64,000 bases of DNA from CAVRQM01 sp965246915 (GTDB lineage: Bacteria > Pseudomonadota > Alphaproteobacteria > Acetobacterales > Acetobacteraceae), in contig CBDFGB010000033.1 in assembly GCA_965246915.1 (NCBI GenBank), forward strand, positions 186,001 through 250,000. Reading direction: 5' to 3'. The notes beneath the pieces are model-generated. The model ran no database searches. It was given only the letters and a program-made list of their open reading frames with translations, and had not been told where the DNA came from. The translations under genes were made by a program, and so were the position numbers. Below, piece after piece: positions 8,025 to 15,187 of this stretch. Numbering within the stretch: the stretch's first letter is position 1; each line of letters begins with the position of its first letter.

Positions 8025-8870
8025 TCAGCCGGCGACCGTCCGCTGCGTCTGTTCGCCGAGCCCGTCGATGCCGAGGCGGATCGTCTGTCCGGGCTTCAGA
8101 AAGACCGGCTCCGGCTTCACGCCCATGCCCACGCCGGGCGGTGTGCCGGTGCTGATGATGTCGCCCGGATGCAGGGTGATGAAGTGGCTCACGTAGGACA
8201 CCAGCTTGCGCACGCCGAAGATCATCGTGGCGGTGCTGCCGTTCTGCATCCGGCGGCCGTCGACGTCGAGCCACATCGACAGCGCCTGCGGGTCGGGCAC
8301 CTCGTCGGTGGTGACCAGCCAGGGGCCGGTGGGGCCGAACGTGTCGCAGCCCTTGCCCTTGTCCCAGGTGCCACCACGCTCGATCTGATATTCGCGCTCG
8401 CTCACGTCGTTGATGACGCAGTAGCCGGCGACATGGTCCAGCGCCGAATCCTCTGCCACGTAACTGGCTTTCGTGCCGATGACGACGCCGAGTTCGACTT
8501 CCCAGTCGGTCTTCTTGGAGCCGCGCGGGATGCGCACATCGTCGTTCGGGCCGCAATAGGCCGAGAGCGACTTGATGAAGACGATCGGCTCCTTCGGGAT
8601 CGGCAAGTTCGATTCAGCCGCGTGGTCGGCGTAGTTCAGGCCGATGCAAATGAAATTCAGCGGGCGGGCGACGCAGGCACCGATCCGCTGGCCGGCCGGC
8701 AGCACCGGCAGCGAGGCGGGATCCACCGCGGCCAGGCGGGCGAGGGTGGCGGGCGAGAGTGCCGCGCCGTCAATGTCGGCGGTAACGCCCGACAGGTCGC
8801 GGATCTGCCCCGAGGCGTCGAGCATGGCGGGCTTTTCCGAGCCGGCTTCGCCGTAGCGGAGGAGTTTCAT
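8025..8870 (-). CDS. Fumarylacetoacetate hydrolase family protein (2,4-diketo-3-deoxy-sugar-acid hydrolase-like)
   Basis: A 281-residue protein beginning MKLLRYGEAGSEKPAMLD; ATG 8870 was chosen because the upstream open frame is in a REP-like repeat. The FAH fold is evident from CIGLNYADHAAESNLP, KTDWEVELGVVIG with the metal-binding Glu residues, and the closing GDIISTGTPPGVGMG loop. Family members beginning this way hydrolyse 2,4-diketo-3-deoxy-L-fuconate or -rhamnonate to pyruvate plus a hydroxyacid. The neighbours (SDR and IlvD/Edd dehydratase upstream on the same strand) support a non-phosphorylative sugar-acid pathway. The exact substrate is inference. Confidence 0.82.
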   Translation of the reverse strand: MKLLRYGEAGSEKPAMLDASGQIRDLSGVTADIDGAALSPATLARLAAVDPASLPVLPAGQRIGACVARPLNFICIGLNYADHAAESNLPIPKEPIVFIKSLSAYCGPNDDVRIPRGSKKTDWEVELGVVIGTKASYVAEDSALDHVAGYCVINDVSEREYQIERGGTWDKGKGCDTFGPTGPWLVTTDEVPDPQALSMWLDVDGRRMQNGSTATMIFGVRKLVSYVSHFITLHPGDIISTGTPPGVGMGVKPEPVFLKPGQTIRLGIDGLGEQTQRTVAG

Positions 8871-8913
8871 GTGATGTTCCTTGTGTCTACGATACTGTGC
8901 ACGCCTACGTCTT

Positions 8914-9021
8914 GTCATGCCCGGGCTTGACCCGGGCACCCACGCGGCGCGCTCACGACCTGTCTGGCCAGGCTTGACGTGGCGGCACTGCGTGGGTGGC
9001 CGGGTCAAGCCCGGCCATGAC
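8914..9021. repeat. REP-like paired hairpin element (inverted 32-bp arms)
   Basis: Two 32-bp arms, 8914-8945 and 8990-9021, are inverted copies matching at 30 of 32 positions. Each arm is itself a hairpin: seven-base stems around CTTGA (GCCCGGG / CCCGGGC in the left arm). The two differences between arms are a C-G to G-C swap that keeps the inner stem paired. A degenerate third copy of the core (GGCCAGGCTTGACGTGG) lies between the arms. It sits between the FAH and SDR genes of one operon and resembles dispersed extragenic palindromes of alphaproteobacteria. Confidence 0.65.
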
Positions 9022-9044
9022 GATGAAAGGCGAGAGGTTCTCCC

Positions 9045-9794
9045 TTAAAGCGAATACCCGCCATCGATGACCACGGCCTGGCCGGTCATGTATTGCGATT
9101 CGTCGCTCGCCAGATACACCACCAGGGCCGCGATCTCGTCGACGGTCCCGAGGCGGCCCATCGGCTGGCGCGCCACGAACGCCGCGCGCGCCGCCTCCAG
9201 CCCACCGGCGGCGGCGGCATTGGCGGCGATGCGCTCGTCCAGGCTGGGGGATTGCACCGTGCCGGGGCAGATGCAGTTGCAGCGGATGCCCTGGGTGATG
9301 AAGTCGGCGGCGACTGACTTGGTCAGGCCCACGACCGCCGCCTTGGACGCGCCGTACGAGAAACGTTTCGGCACGCCCTTCACACTGCTGGCGATGGACG
9401 AAATGTTGACGATCGAGCCGCCGTCGCGGCCGAGCATGCCGGGCAGGAAGGCGCGGATCATGTGAAACATCGCCCGCGCGTTGAGGTTCATGGAGATGTC
9501 CCAGTCGTCGTCGCTGGTCGCCAGCACGTCGCCCTGCCGCACGATACCGGCGCAGTTGAACAGGATGTCGACCCCGCCGTGATGCGCGGCCGCCGCCGCG
9601 ATCGCCTCCGGATCAAGCACGTCGAGTTTTTCTGTGGCGATCCCGTACTCCTCGAGACCATGCAGGCCGCCCTTGTCGCGGTCGGTGGCGATCACGCGGG
9701 CGCCCTCCGACGCGAGCGCAATGGCCGACGCCCGGCCGATGCCGGCGGCCGCGGCGGTGGTGAAGGCGACCTTGCCTGCGAGGCGGCCGTTCAT
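9045..9794 (-). CDS. SDR oxidoreductase (2-keto-3-deoxy-L-fuconate dehydrogenase-like)
   Basis: A 249-residue classical short-chain dehydrogenase. The nucleotide-binding glycine motif is present in modified form (TTAAAAGIGRASA), followed by the acidic TDRDK that suggests NAD(H) use, NCAG, catalytic Ser in IVNISSIASS, YGASK with catalytic Tyr and Lys, and the RCNCICPGTVQSPSL segment. The last two features strongly resemble BDH2-like enzymes and the bacterial 2-keto-3-deoxy-L-fuconate dehydrogenase. It would oxidise a 2-keto-3-deoxy-aldonate to the diketo compound used by the FAH-family hydrolase encoded downstream. Substrate stereochemistry is not decided by sequence. Confidence 0.85.
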   Translation of the reverse strand: MNGRLAGKVAFTTAAAAGIGRASAIALASEGARVIATDRDKGGLHGLEEYGIATEKLDVLDPEAIAAAAAHHGGVDILFNCAGIVRQGDVLATSDDDWDISMNLNARAMFHMIRAFLPGMLGRDGGSIVNISSIASSVKGVPKRFSYGASKAAVVGLTKSVAADFITQGIRCNCICPGTVQSPSLDERIAANAAAAGGLEAARAAFVARQPMGRLGTVDEIAALVVYLASDESQYMTGQAVVIDGGYSL

Positions 9795-9830
9795 GGCCGC
9801 AGTCCGCAGTGCGAGCGCAGTCCCCCAAAA

Positions 9831-9889
9831 TCGTCATGGCCGGCCTTGATCCGGCAATCTGGCGACGATGGCTGCCCCTGGCATGACGA
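9831..9889. repeat. REP-like hairpin element, second copy type
   Basis: TCGTCATG at 9831-9838 is inverted as CATGACGA at 9882-9889. The left part contains a small hairpin, GCCGG-CCTTGAT-CCGGC (9839-9855), related to the core of the 8914-9021 element. It occupies the gap between the SDR and dehydratase genes. Such elements often mark mRNA processing or stability points inside operons; no such role is shown here. Confidence 0.5.
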
Positions 9890-9921
9890 CGTATCGGCGA
9901 CGGGGACGAGTGCTACGCGCA

Positions 9922-11733
9922 TCAATGGTTGTTCCTGCTCTCGCCCAGCGTTTCGATAATGTTTAGATACGTCGTGGCCGGCTCCAGGCAGCCGCCCTGG
10001 CCGAGTTGCCCCACCTGACTGCGATAGATCGCCTCCCACGGCGTCTTGTTCTGCAGGTCGGGCGGCGTCCAGGCGGCGCGGCGGGCGTCCAGCTCGCCGT
10101 CCGGCAGCAGCACGTCGACCCGGTTTGTATTCAGGTCGATGCGCACGCGGTCGCCGGTGCGCAGCAGCGCGAGGCCGCCGCCGACGGCCGCCTCCGGCGA
10201 GACGTTCAGGATCGAGGGCGAACCGGACGTGCCGCTCTGCCGGCCGTCGCCCATGGTCGGCATCATGGTCACGCCCTTTTTGAGCCATGCGGTCGGCGGC
10301 TGCATGTTCACGACCTCGGCCGCCCCCGGATAGCCCATCGGGCCGGAATTGCGGATGACCAGCAGCGATTGCTCCTCGACGCCCAGGTCGGGATCGTCGA
10401 TGCGGTCGTGGTAGTCCTCCGGCCCCTCGAAGACGATCGCCTTGCCCTCGAAGGCGTTGGGATGGGCCGGGTCGGACAGGAAGCGGGCGCGGAACTCGTC
10501 GTCGATGACGCTGGTCTTGATGACCGCACTGTCAAACAGATTGCCGGTCAGCACGACGTAGCCGGCGTGATCCTTCAGCGGCGCTGCGTAGGCGCGGATC
10601 ACGTCGCGGTCGACCGGGCCGGTCGCCGTCGCCAGGTCCTCGGCCAGCGTGCGGCCGGTCACGGTGCGCACGCTCGCGTCGATTTTCCCGGCCGCCAGAA
10701 GCTCGCGCATCACCTGCGGCACGCCACCGGCGCGGTGGAACGCCTCGCCCAAGAAACGACCGGCCGGCTGGCAGTCCACCAGCAGCGGTATTTCGGGGCC
10801 GAGCCGCTGCCAGTCGGCCAGCGTGTGGTCGACGCCCATGTGCCGCGCGATGGCGACCATGTGGATCGGGCAGTTCGACGACGCGCCCAAGGCCGCCGCG
10901 GCGACGACGCAGTTCTCGAACGCGGCCTTCGTCATGATGTCCGACGGGCGGAGGTTCTCGTGCACCATCTCCACGATCCGCCGGCCGGTGTGATACGCCA
11001 TCTGCGCCCGCTCCCGGTATGGGCCGGGGATGGCCGCGCAGCCGGGCAGCGACATGCCGAGCGCTTCCGCGAGGGAGTTCATCGACAATGCGGTGCCCAT
11101 GGTGTTGCAGTGACCAACGGAGGGGGCGCTGGCGGTCACCATGGCCATGAACTGCTCGTAGTCGATGATCCCCTCGGCATAGAGGCGGCGCCCGGTCCAG
11201 ACCACCATGCCGGAGCCCGCGAGCTTGCCCTCGTGCCAGCCATCGAGCATCGGGCCGCCGGACAGCAGGATCGAGGGGATGTTGACGGTGGCCGCGCCCA
11301 TGAGCACGGCGGGCGTGGTCTTGTCGCAGCCGCCGGTCAGCACGACGCCGTCGAGCGGGTAGCCGTGCAGCACTTCCACCAACGACAGATAGGCGAGGTT
11401 GCGGTCCAGGGCGGCGGTGGGGCGCTTGCCGGTCTCCTGGATCGGGTGGATGGGAAATTCGATCGGCACGCCGCCGGCCGAGATGATGCCGTCGCGCACC
11501 CGGCTGGCCAGCCCCACGAGATGCCGGTTGCAGGGCGACAGATCCGAGCCGGTCTGGGCGATGCCGATGATCGGGCGGCCGTCGCGCAGTTCGTCCGGTG
11601 TCAGGCCGAAATTGAGGTAGCGCTCCAGATACAGCGCGGTCATCGCCGGGTTGTGCGGGTCGTCGAACCATCGCCGGCTGCGCAGGCGGCGTGGGCCGCT
11701 GCCGTTCAGACCGTGGTTGGTTTGGTCCGCCAT
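9922..11733 (-). CDS. IlvD/Edd family sugar-acid dehydratase (D-xylonate/L-arabonate type)
   Basis: A 603-residue protein starting at ATG 11733. The N-terminal RRLRSRRWFDDP, MTALYLERYLNFG, IGIAQTGSDLSPCNRH, TGGCDKTTPA and PSVGHCNTMGTALSMN blocks are the conserved, Cys-containing iron-sulfur cluster and Mg2+ site of the family; DGRQSGTSGSPSILN near the C terminus is equally typical. The overall sequence is close in style to D-xylonate dehydratase of Caulobacter. It converts an aldonate to its 2-keto-3-deoxy derivative in the cytosol. It is first in an operon with the SDR and FAH genes. An L-fuconate, L-rhamnonate, D-xylonate or L-arabinonate substrate are all possible. Confidence 0.85.
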   Translation of the reverse strand: MADQTNHGLNGSGPRRLRSRRWFDDPHNPAMTALYLERYLNFGLTPDELRDGRPIIGIAQTGSDLSPCNRHLVGLASRVRDGIISAGGVPIEFPIHPIQETGKRPTAALDRNLAYLSLVEVLHGYPLDGVVLTGGCDKTTPAVLMGAATVNIPSILLSGGPMLDGWHEGKLAGSGMVVWTGRRLYAEGIIDYEQFMAMVTASAPSVGHCNTMGTALSMNSLAEALGMSLPGCAAIPGPYRERAQMAYHTGRRIVEMVHENLRPSDIMTKAAFENCVVAAAALGASSNCPIHMVAIARHMGVDHTLADWQRLGPEIPLLVDCQPAGRFLGEAFHRAGGVPQVMRELLAAGKIDASVRTVTGRTLAEDLATATGPVDRDVIRAYAAPLKDHAGYVVLTGNLFDSAVIKTSVIDDEFRARFLSDPAHPNAFEGKAIVFEGPEDYHDRIDDPDLGVEEQSLLVIRNSGPMGYPGAAEVVNMQPPTAWLKKGVTMMPTMGDGRQSGTSGSPSILNVSPEAAVGGGLALLRTGDRVRIDLNTNRVDVLLPDGELDARRAAWTPPDLQNKTPWEAIYRSQVGQLGQGGCLEPATTYLNIIETLGESRNNH

Positions 11734-11897
11734 GGTTGCCGTATCTCCCGAGCCCCCCCGCACCCGACGCGGGCGGCGCAAGGTGGGCGCGCGTGCCGGC
11801 GGGAGTCAACGGCGTGCCGCGCGAATTGTCGGATTTTCCCTGCGTGCGCGGCCACGACATTTTGACGCGGCTTGCCTTGTGGCGCGAGGTCGCGCGT

Positions 11898-11910
11898 TGT
11901 CAGGTTGACA
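11898..11910. promoter_or_regulatory. Inverted repeat TGTCA-GGT-TGACA (possible operator)
   Basis: A short dyad followed closely by a repeat of TTGTCAG in the 200-bp divergent gap between the dehydratase and esterase-Hint genes. TTGACA (11905-11910) is too close to the esterase ATG (11936) to be its -35. The size and form would suit a GntR-type regulator of sugar-acid genes, but this is conjecture. Confidence 0.25.
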
Positions 11911-11935
11911 TTGTCAGTCGAGGGAAAACGAGGGC

Positions 11936-13831
11936 ATGGCCACGACGTATCCGGTCGTCTACGCATTCGGGGACAGCCTGTCGGATTCCGGGGATGCCTA
12001 TCTGCTGACCGGCAGCAGCTACGCGTCGCAGCTCGGCTTCTCGCCCGAGCCGGTGAGCCCGCCCTATTTCCAGCAGCCGTACGGGACGACCGTGGCCGGG
12101 ATGTTCAGCAACGGCCCGGTCTGGGTGCAGCTTCTGGCCGAGGCGGCCGGTGCGCCCGCCCCGGCCCCGGGACAGGTGGGCGTCAGCGCGAGCACGTTGC
12201 TTGCGGTTCTGGAGGCGCAGGGCACGGTCGCCGGCGAGGCACAGGCCATCGTCGAGGGCTTGAAACTGCAGCAGGGCGCATCCGGGGACGATCCGTACCT
12301 GAAACTCGTCGATGGCGTGTCCGGCGGCACCGATTTCGCGATCGGCGGCTCGGTCACCGGACCGATTCCCGACATCAGCAACCCGGGCGTGCCGCTGACC
12401 GATCTGTCGGCGCAGTTCGCAAACTTCCAGGCGGCGATCGCCACGCCCGTCGCCGGCGCGCTTTACACCGTCTGGAGCGGGTCGAACGATCTGCTGAACT
12501 TGCTGTCCGCGGCGAATTTCCCCACGCTTTCGGCTGGCGCGATCGCCGCCGACATTCAGGCCGCCGTGACCAACGAGGTCGCGTTCATCGGCAATCTGGT
12601 GGCCAGCGGCGCGCAATCGGTGCTGGTGCTGAATGTGCCCGATCTGGGGACGGTGCCCGATGTGACCGGCCTTGGCGCGGCGGCGATCGCCGCCGCATCG
12701 AGCCTCGCGCAGAACTTCGACCAGGCGCTGGCGGCCGCGTTGCAGGGTGCCAATTTCGGCACGGCCAACGTGGTGTTGGAGGACACGTACGCGCTGATCG
12801 ATTCCGCTATCGCCAATCCGGCGGCGTACGGCCTGACGAACGTCACGGATCCGGTCTATACGGGCAGCTTTTCCGCCAATGACGGGACGATCGTCAGCAC
12901 CGACCCGGCGGTGCAGAACCAGTATCTGTTCTTCGACAAGCAGCATCCGACCGAGACCGGCCATGCGTTCATCGCCGCCGAGGCGGAGCGGCTGCTGGGT
13001 GTGGCGTGCTTCGCCGAGGGCACGCGGATCGCCGTCCCGGGCGGGTTTTCACCCGTCGAGGTTTTACGCTCCGGCGATCTGGTGGTCGTGCGCGACGGGA
13101 CGGCGGCAGTGCGTTGGGTGGGCACGCTGCGGATGGCGCTTGCGGAGATGGCGGATCGGGCGGCGGCGCAGCCGGTGCGCATTCGGCGTGGCGCGTTCGG
13201 CGGCGGTGTGCCGTCGCGAGATCTGCTGCTGTCGCCGGAACATGCGGTGTTCGTGGACGGCGTGCTGGTCCCGGTCCGCGCGTTGGTCGGTTGCGCCGGC
13301 GTCGCGGTCGACGAGAGTTTTGCGAGCGTCACGTATTTCCATGTCGAGCTGGACGCGCACGACGTGCTGCTGGCCGAGGGGCTGCCGTGCGAGAGCTGGC
13401 TGGATACCGGCAACCGCTCGATGTTCGAGAACGCGGCGTCGGCGGCGTTCCTTGCCGGCTCGCGAGCGTTGTGCGCGCCGATGGTCGAGAGCGGGCCGAC
13501 GCTGGATGCGATCCGGCTCCGGCTGGGCGGGGCGGTCACGCAGGAGGTGCGTCTCGACCACGCGGGGATACACGAGTTTTCCATCGCTGCCGGAATCGGC
13601 GCGATTCGTCTGGCGTCGCGGGCTGGACGCGCGCCGGGCGATGCGCGGCGGCTGGGCGTGGCGATCGGTGCAGTGGCTTTGGACGATGCGGAGGTCGCGC
13701 TGGACGACCGGCGGCTGGCCAGCGGGTTCCATGCGAGCGAGGGCGGCTGGCGATGGACGGACGGGGCGGGGCTGCTGAACGTGGGGGCGGCTAGATCGTT
13801 GCGGGTGGAGGTGGTGGCGGTGGTGGGGTAG
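11936..13831 (+). CDS. SGNH/GDSL esterase fused to a C-terminal Hint domain
   Basis: A 631-residue two-module protein. Residues 1-355 form an SGNH hydrolase: block I AFGDSLSDSGD with nucleophile Ser14, block III SGSNDLL (Asn184), and block V DKQHPTETGH with Asp334 and His337. At Cys358 (ACFAEGTRI) a Hint_2 (hedgehog/intein) module begins, followed by RSGDLVVVRDG, LLSPEHAVFVDGVLVPVRAL and a VELDAHDVLLAEG stretch. About 100 residues of beta-rich sequence follow. No signal peptide is visible. Esterase-Hint and autotransporter-Hint architectures are known in Acetobacteraceae; the Hint part may self-cleave and release the esterase, which is inference. A hairpin terminator follows directly. Confidence 0.85.
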   Translation: MATTYPVVYAFGDSLSDSGDAYLLTGSSYASQLGFSPEPVSPPYFQQPYGTTVAGMFSNGPVWVQLLAEAAGAPAPAPGQVGVSASTLLAVLEAQGTVAGEAQAIVEGLKLQQGASGDDPYLKLVDGVSGGTDFAIGGSVTGPIPDISNPGVPLTDLSAQFANFQAAIATPVAGALYTVWSGSNDLLNLLSAANFPTLSAGAIAADIQAAVTNEVAFIGNLVASGAQSVLVLNVPDLGTVPDVTGLGAAAIAAASSLAQNFDQALAAALQGANFGTANVVLEDTYALIDSAIANPAAYGLTNVTDPVYTGSFSANDGTIVSTDPAVQNQYLFFDKQHPTETGHAFIAAEAERLLGVACFAEGTRIAVPGGFSPVEVLRSGDLVVVRDGTAAVRWVGTLRMALAEMADRAAAQPVRIRRGAFGGGVPSRDLLLSPEHAVFVDGVLVPVRALVGCAGVAVDESFASVTYFHVELDAHDVLLAEGLPCESWLDTGNRSMFENAASAAFLAGSRALCAPMVESGPTLDAIRLRLGGAVTQEVRLDHAGIHEFSIAAGIGAIRLASRAGRAPGDARRLGVAIGAVALDDAEVALDDRRLASGFHASEGGWRWTDGAGLLNVGAARSLRVEVVAVVG

Positions 13832-13870
13832 GGCGGCCGGAACGAACACGGTCCGGACCGCCCGATCTTT
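13831..13870 (+). terminator. Intrinsic terminator between convergent genes
   Basis: GGGCGG-CCGGA (13831-13841) pairs with TCCGG-A-CCGCCC (13852-13863): an 11-bp stem with one bulged A and a ten-base loop, followed by GATCTTT. It begins at the stop codon of the esterase gene and ends at the stop of the convergent small gene, so it could serve mainly the plus-strand transcript. Confidence 0.5.
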
Positions 13871-14193
13871 CATCCGTTCGGAGGCGTGGTGCGGTGGGCG
13901 GGATCGAACAGCGCCTCCAGCGGCAGCCAAGGCCCCAGGACCACCGTGCGGATGTCCAGCAGGCCGGACTCGACCATCGGGAAGGTGGCCAGCCGCGCCT
14001 GGACCTCGGCGGCACTCGCCATTTCGAACACGAGGCAGACGGTCAGGGGATCCGGCTGGAAATACATCTCCCGCAGCACGCCTTCGCGATAGGCGGCCCA
14101 GACCAGACGCTCCTCCGCGACCATGTGCGGTGCGAAGTCGCCCGGCGTGGCGGTCGCCACGGGCGTCAGGATGGCGAGGATTTTCACAGTCAT
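13870..14193 (-). CDS. Muconolactone-isomerase-like small protein
   Basis: A 107-residue protein starting MTVKILAILTPV at ATG 14193. The pattern of two alpha-beta units (LAILTPV, AEERLVWAAYREG, REMYFQPDPLTVCLVFEM, ARLATFPMVESGLLDI) matches the ferredoxin-like dimeric alpha/beta-barrel superfamily and is closest in feel to muconolactone delta-isomerase (MIase) proteins. No aromatic-degradation genes are nearby, so true isomerase activity is uncertain. A longer upstream frame exists but looks noncoding. Confidence 0.5.
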   Translation of the reverse strand: MTVKILAILTPVATATPGDFAPHMVAEERLVWAAYREGVLREMYFQPDPLTVCLVFEMASAAEVQARLATFPMVESGLLDIRTVVLGPWLPLEALFDPAHRTTPPNG

Positions 14194-14317
14194 GCTCCCT
14201 TGATTGCGACGTGCCGGCCGAGGTCGCGCGCGACGGCGGTGAAGCCTCTTGTCTCTCGCTCCGTCAAGGGCTGAGGCATCGGCCCACGGCCCATGGAGAC
14301 GCCGGTGCCCGGCGCGG

Positions 14318-14980
14318 TCAATCCGCGGAAATGAGAGAGGTTTGTGACACAAGCTCGGTAATCGTTGCGGGGTCGCGCAATGCCCGCATCTGCGTGATGT
14401 GCTGGCGGACGAGCCGTTTCTGTCGAACGATCCGGCTGCGGCGACGGAGCGCGCGGATCCGCTCGTCCAGCATGACCGGCAGCTCCAGGCGCAGCAGCTT
14501 GGCGACCGTGCGGCTGTGCGCGCGGACCGCGACGACGGCGCGCAAATGCTCGAACAGCGCCTGGCGCAACGCCGCCTCGTCGATATCGGGTTTTGCGGCC
14601 TGCTCGGCCAGGCGCTGTGCCTCGGCGATCAGGGCGCGGCAGCGGCTGTAGAAGTCGATCACCTCGACCGCGGTCCGGATCGAGAACAGGCCGATGTTAC
14701 CGGAGTTGAACCCGAACACGTTCATGTCGGAGCTGGTCAGCGGCAGCACCGGCAGGCGCGCGACGCGCAGCTCCGCCGGTTCGCCGCCGAGCACGCCGTG
14801 ATACTGGCGGAACACCCGCTGCAGCGACTTGATCTCGGAGAGGATGGCCAGGCCGTAGGTGCGCCGTGCCCTGTCACGCTGCCGGCGGAAGTTGAGCAGC
14901 GTGCCGACATAGCCGGTGACGACGCTGACGCCGGCGGAGATGACCACGGTGAGCGTCGAGATTTCGGGACCGAGCGGCAT
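14318..14980 (-). CDS. Hypothetical membrane-anchored protein
   Basis: A 220-residue protein that I cannot assign to a named family. After a short N terminus it has one membrane segment (LTVVISAGVSVVTGYVGTLL, residues about 8-28), then a basic FRRQRDRARRTY stretch and a long, mostly helical cytoplasmic region rich in Arg and Leu, with possible coiled coil at residues about 110-185. The layout (one N-terminal anchor and a helical body) is seen in many phage- and stress-associated hypotheticals. ATG 14980 was chosen because it sits just ahead of the membrane segment. Confidence 0.6.
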   Translation of the reverse strand: MPLGPEISTLTVVISAGVSVVTGYVGTLLNFRRQRDRARRTYGLAILSEIKSLQRVFRQYHGVLGGEPAELRVARLPVLPLTSSDMNVFGFNSGNIGLFSIRTAVEVIDFYSRCRALIAEAQRLAEQAAKPDIDEAALRQALFEHLRAVVAVRAHSRTVAKLLRLELPVMLDERIRALRRRSRIVRQKRLVRQHITQMRALRDPATITELVSQTSLISAD

Positions 14981-15187
14981 GGCCGGGATGGTAGCGGGAT
15001 TCGCGGCGGTTCGGAATTGTTTGAGGCGTCGGCGGTACAATGCCGGCTCTACTCAAGCGACACGCATGGCTTCCTTGGAGGCGGCAGTGTCATCGCAAGC
15101 TGTGTGTGTGGCGGCGGCCCGGCATTTGCGTTTGGCACGGATGGCGGACCGATCAATAATGGCACGTTTACCCCGGCGCGGCGGCCG

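Noticed and set aside
10006..11865. A 619-codon plus-strand frame opposite the dehydratase
   Set aside because: Its composition is that of an antisense shadow, and the dehydratase has complete family motifs.
12549..12912. Possible coding overlap opposite the esterase
   Set aside because: Antisense frames here are Ser/Thr/Pro-rich shadows of a gene with an intact catalytic triad.
14981..15187. A plus-strand stretch reading GFLGGGSVIASCVCGGGPAF and similar in one frame
   Set aside because: It looks faintly protein-like but has no good start and only about 45 codons after the unrelated upstream shadow; too little to call a gene or remnant.
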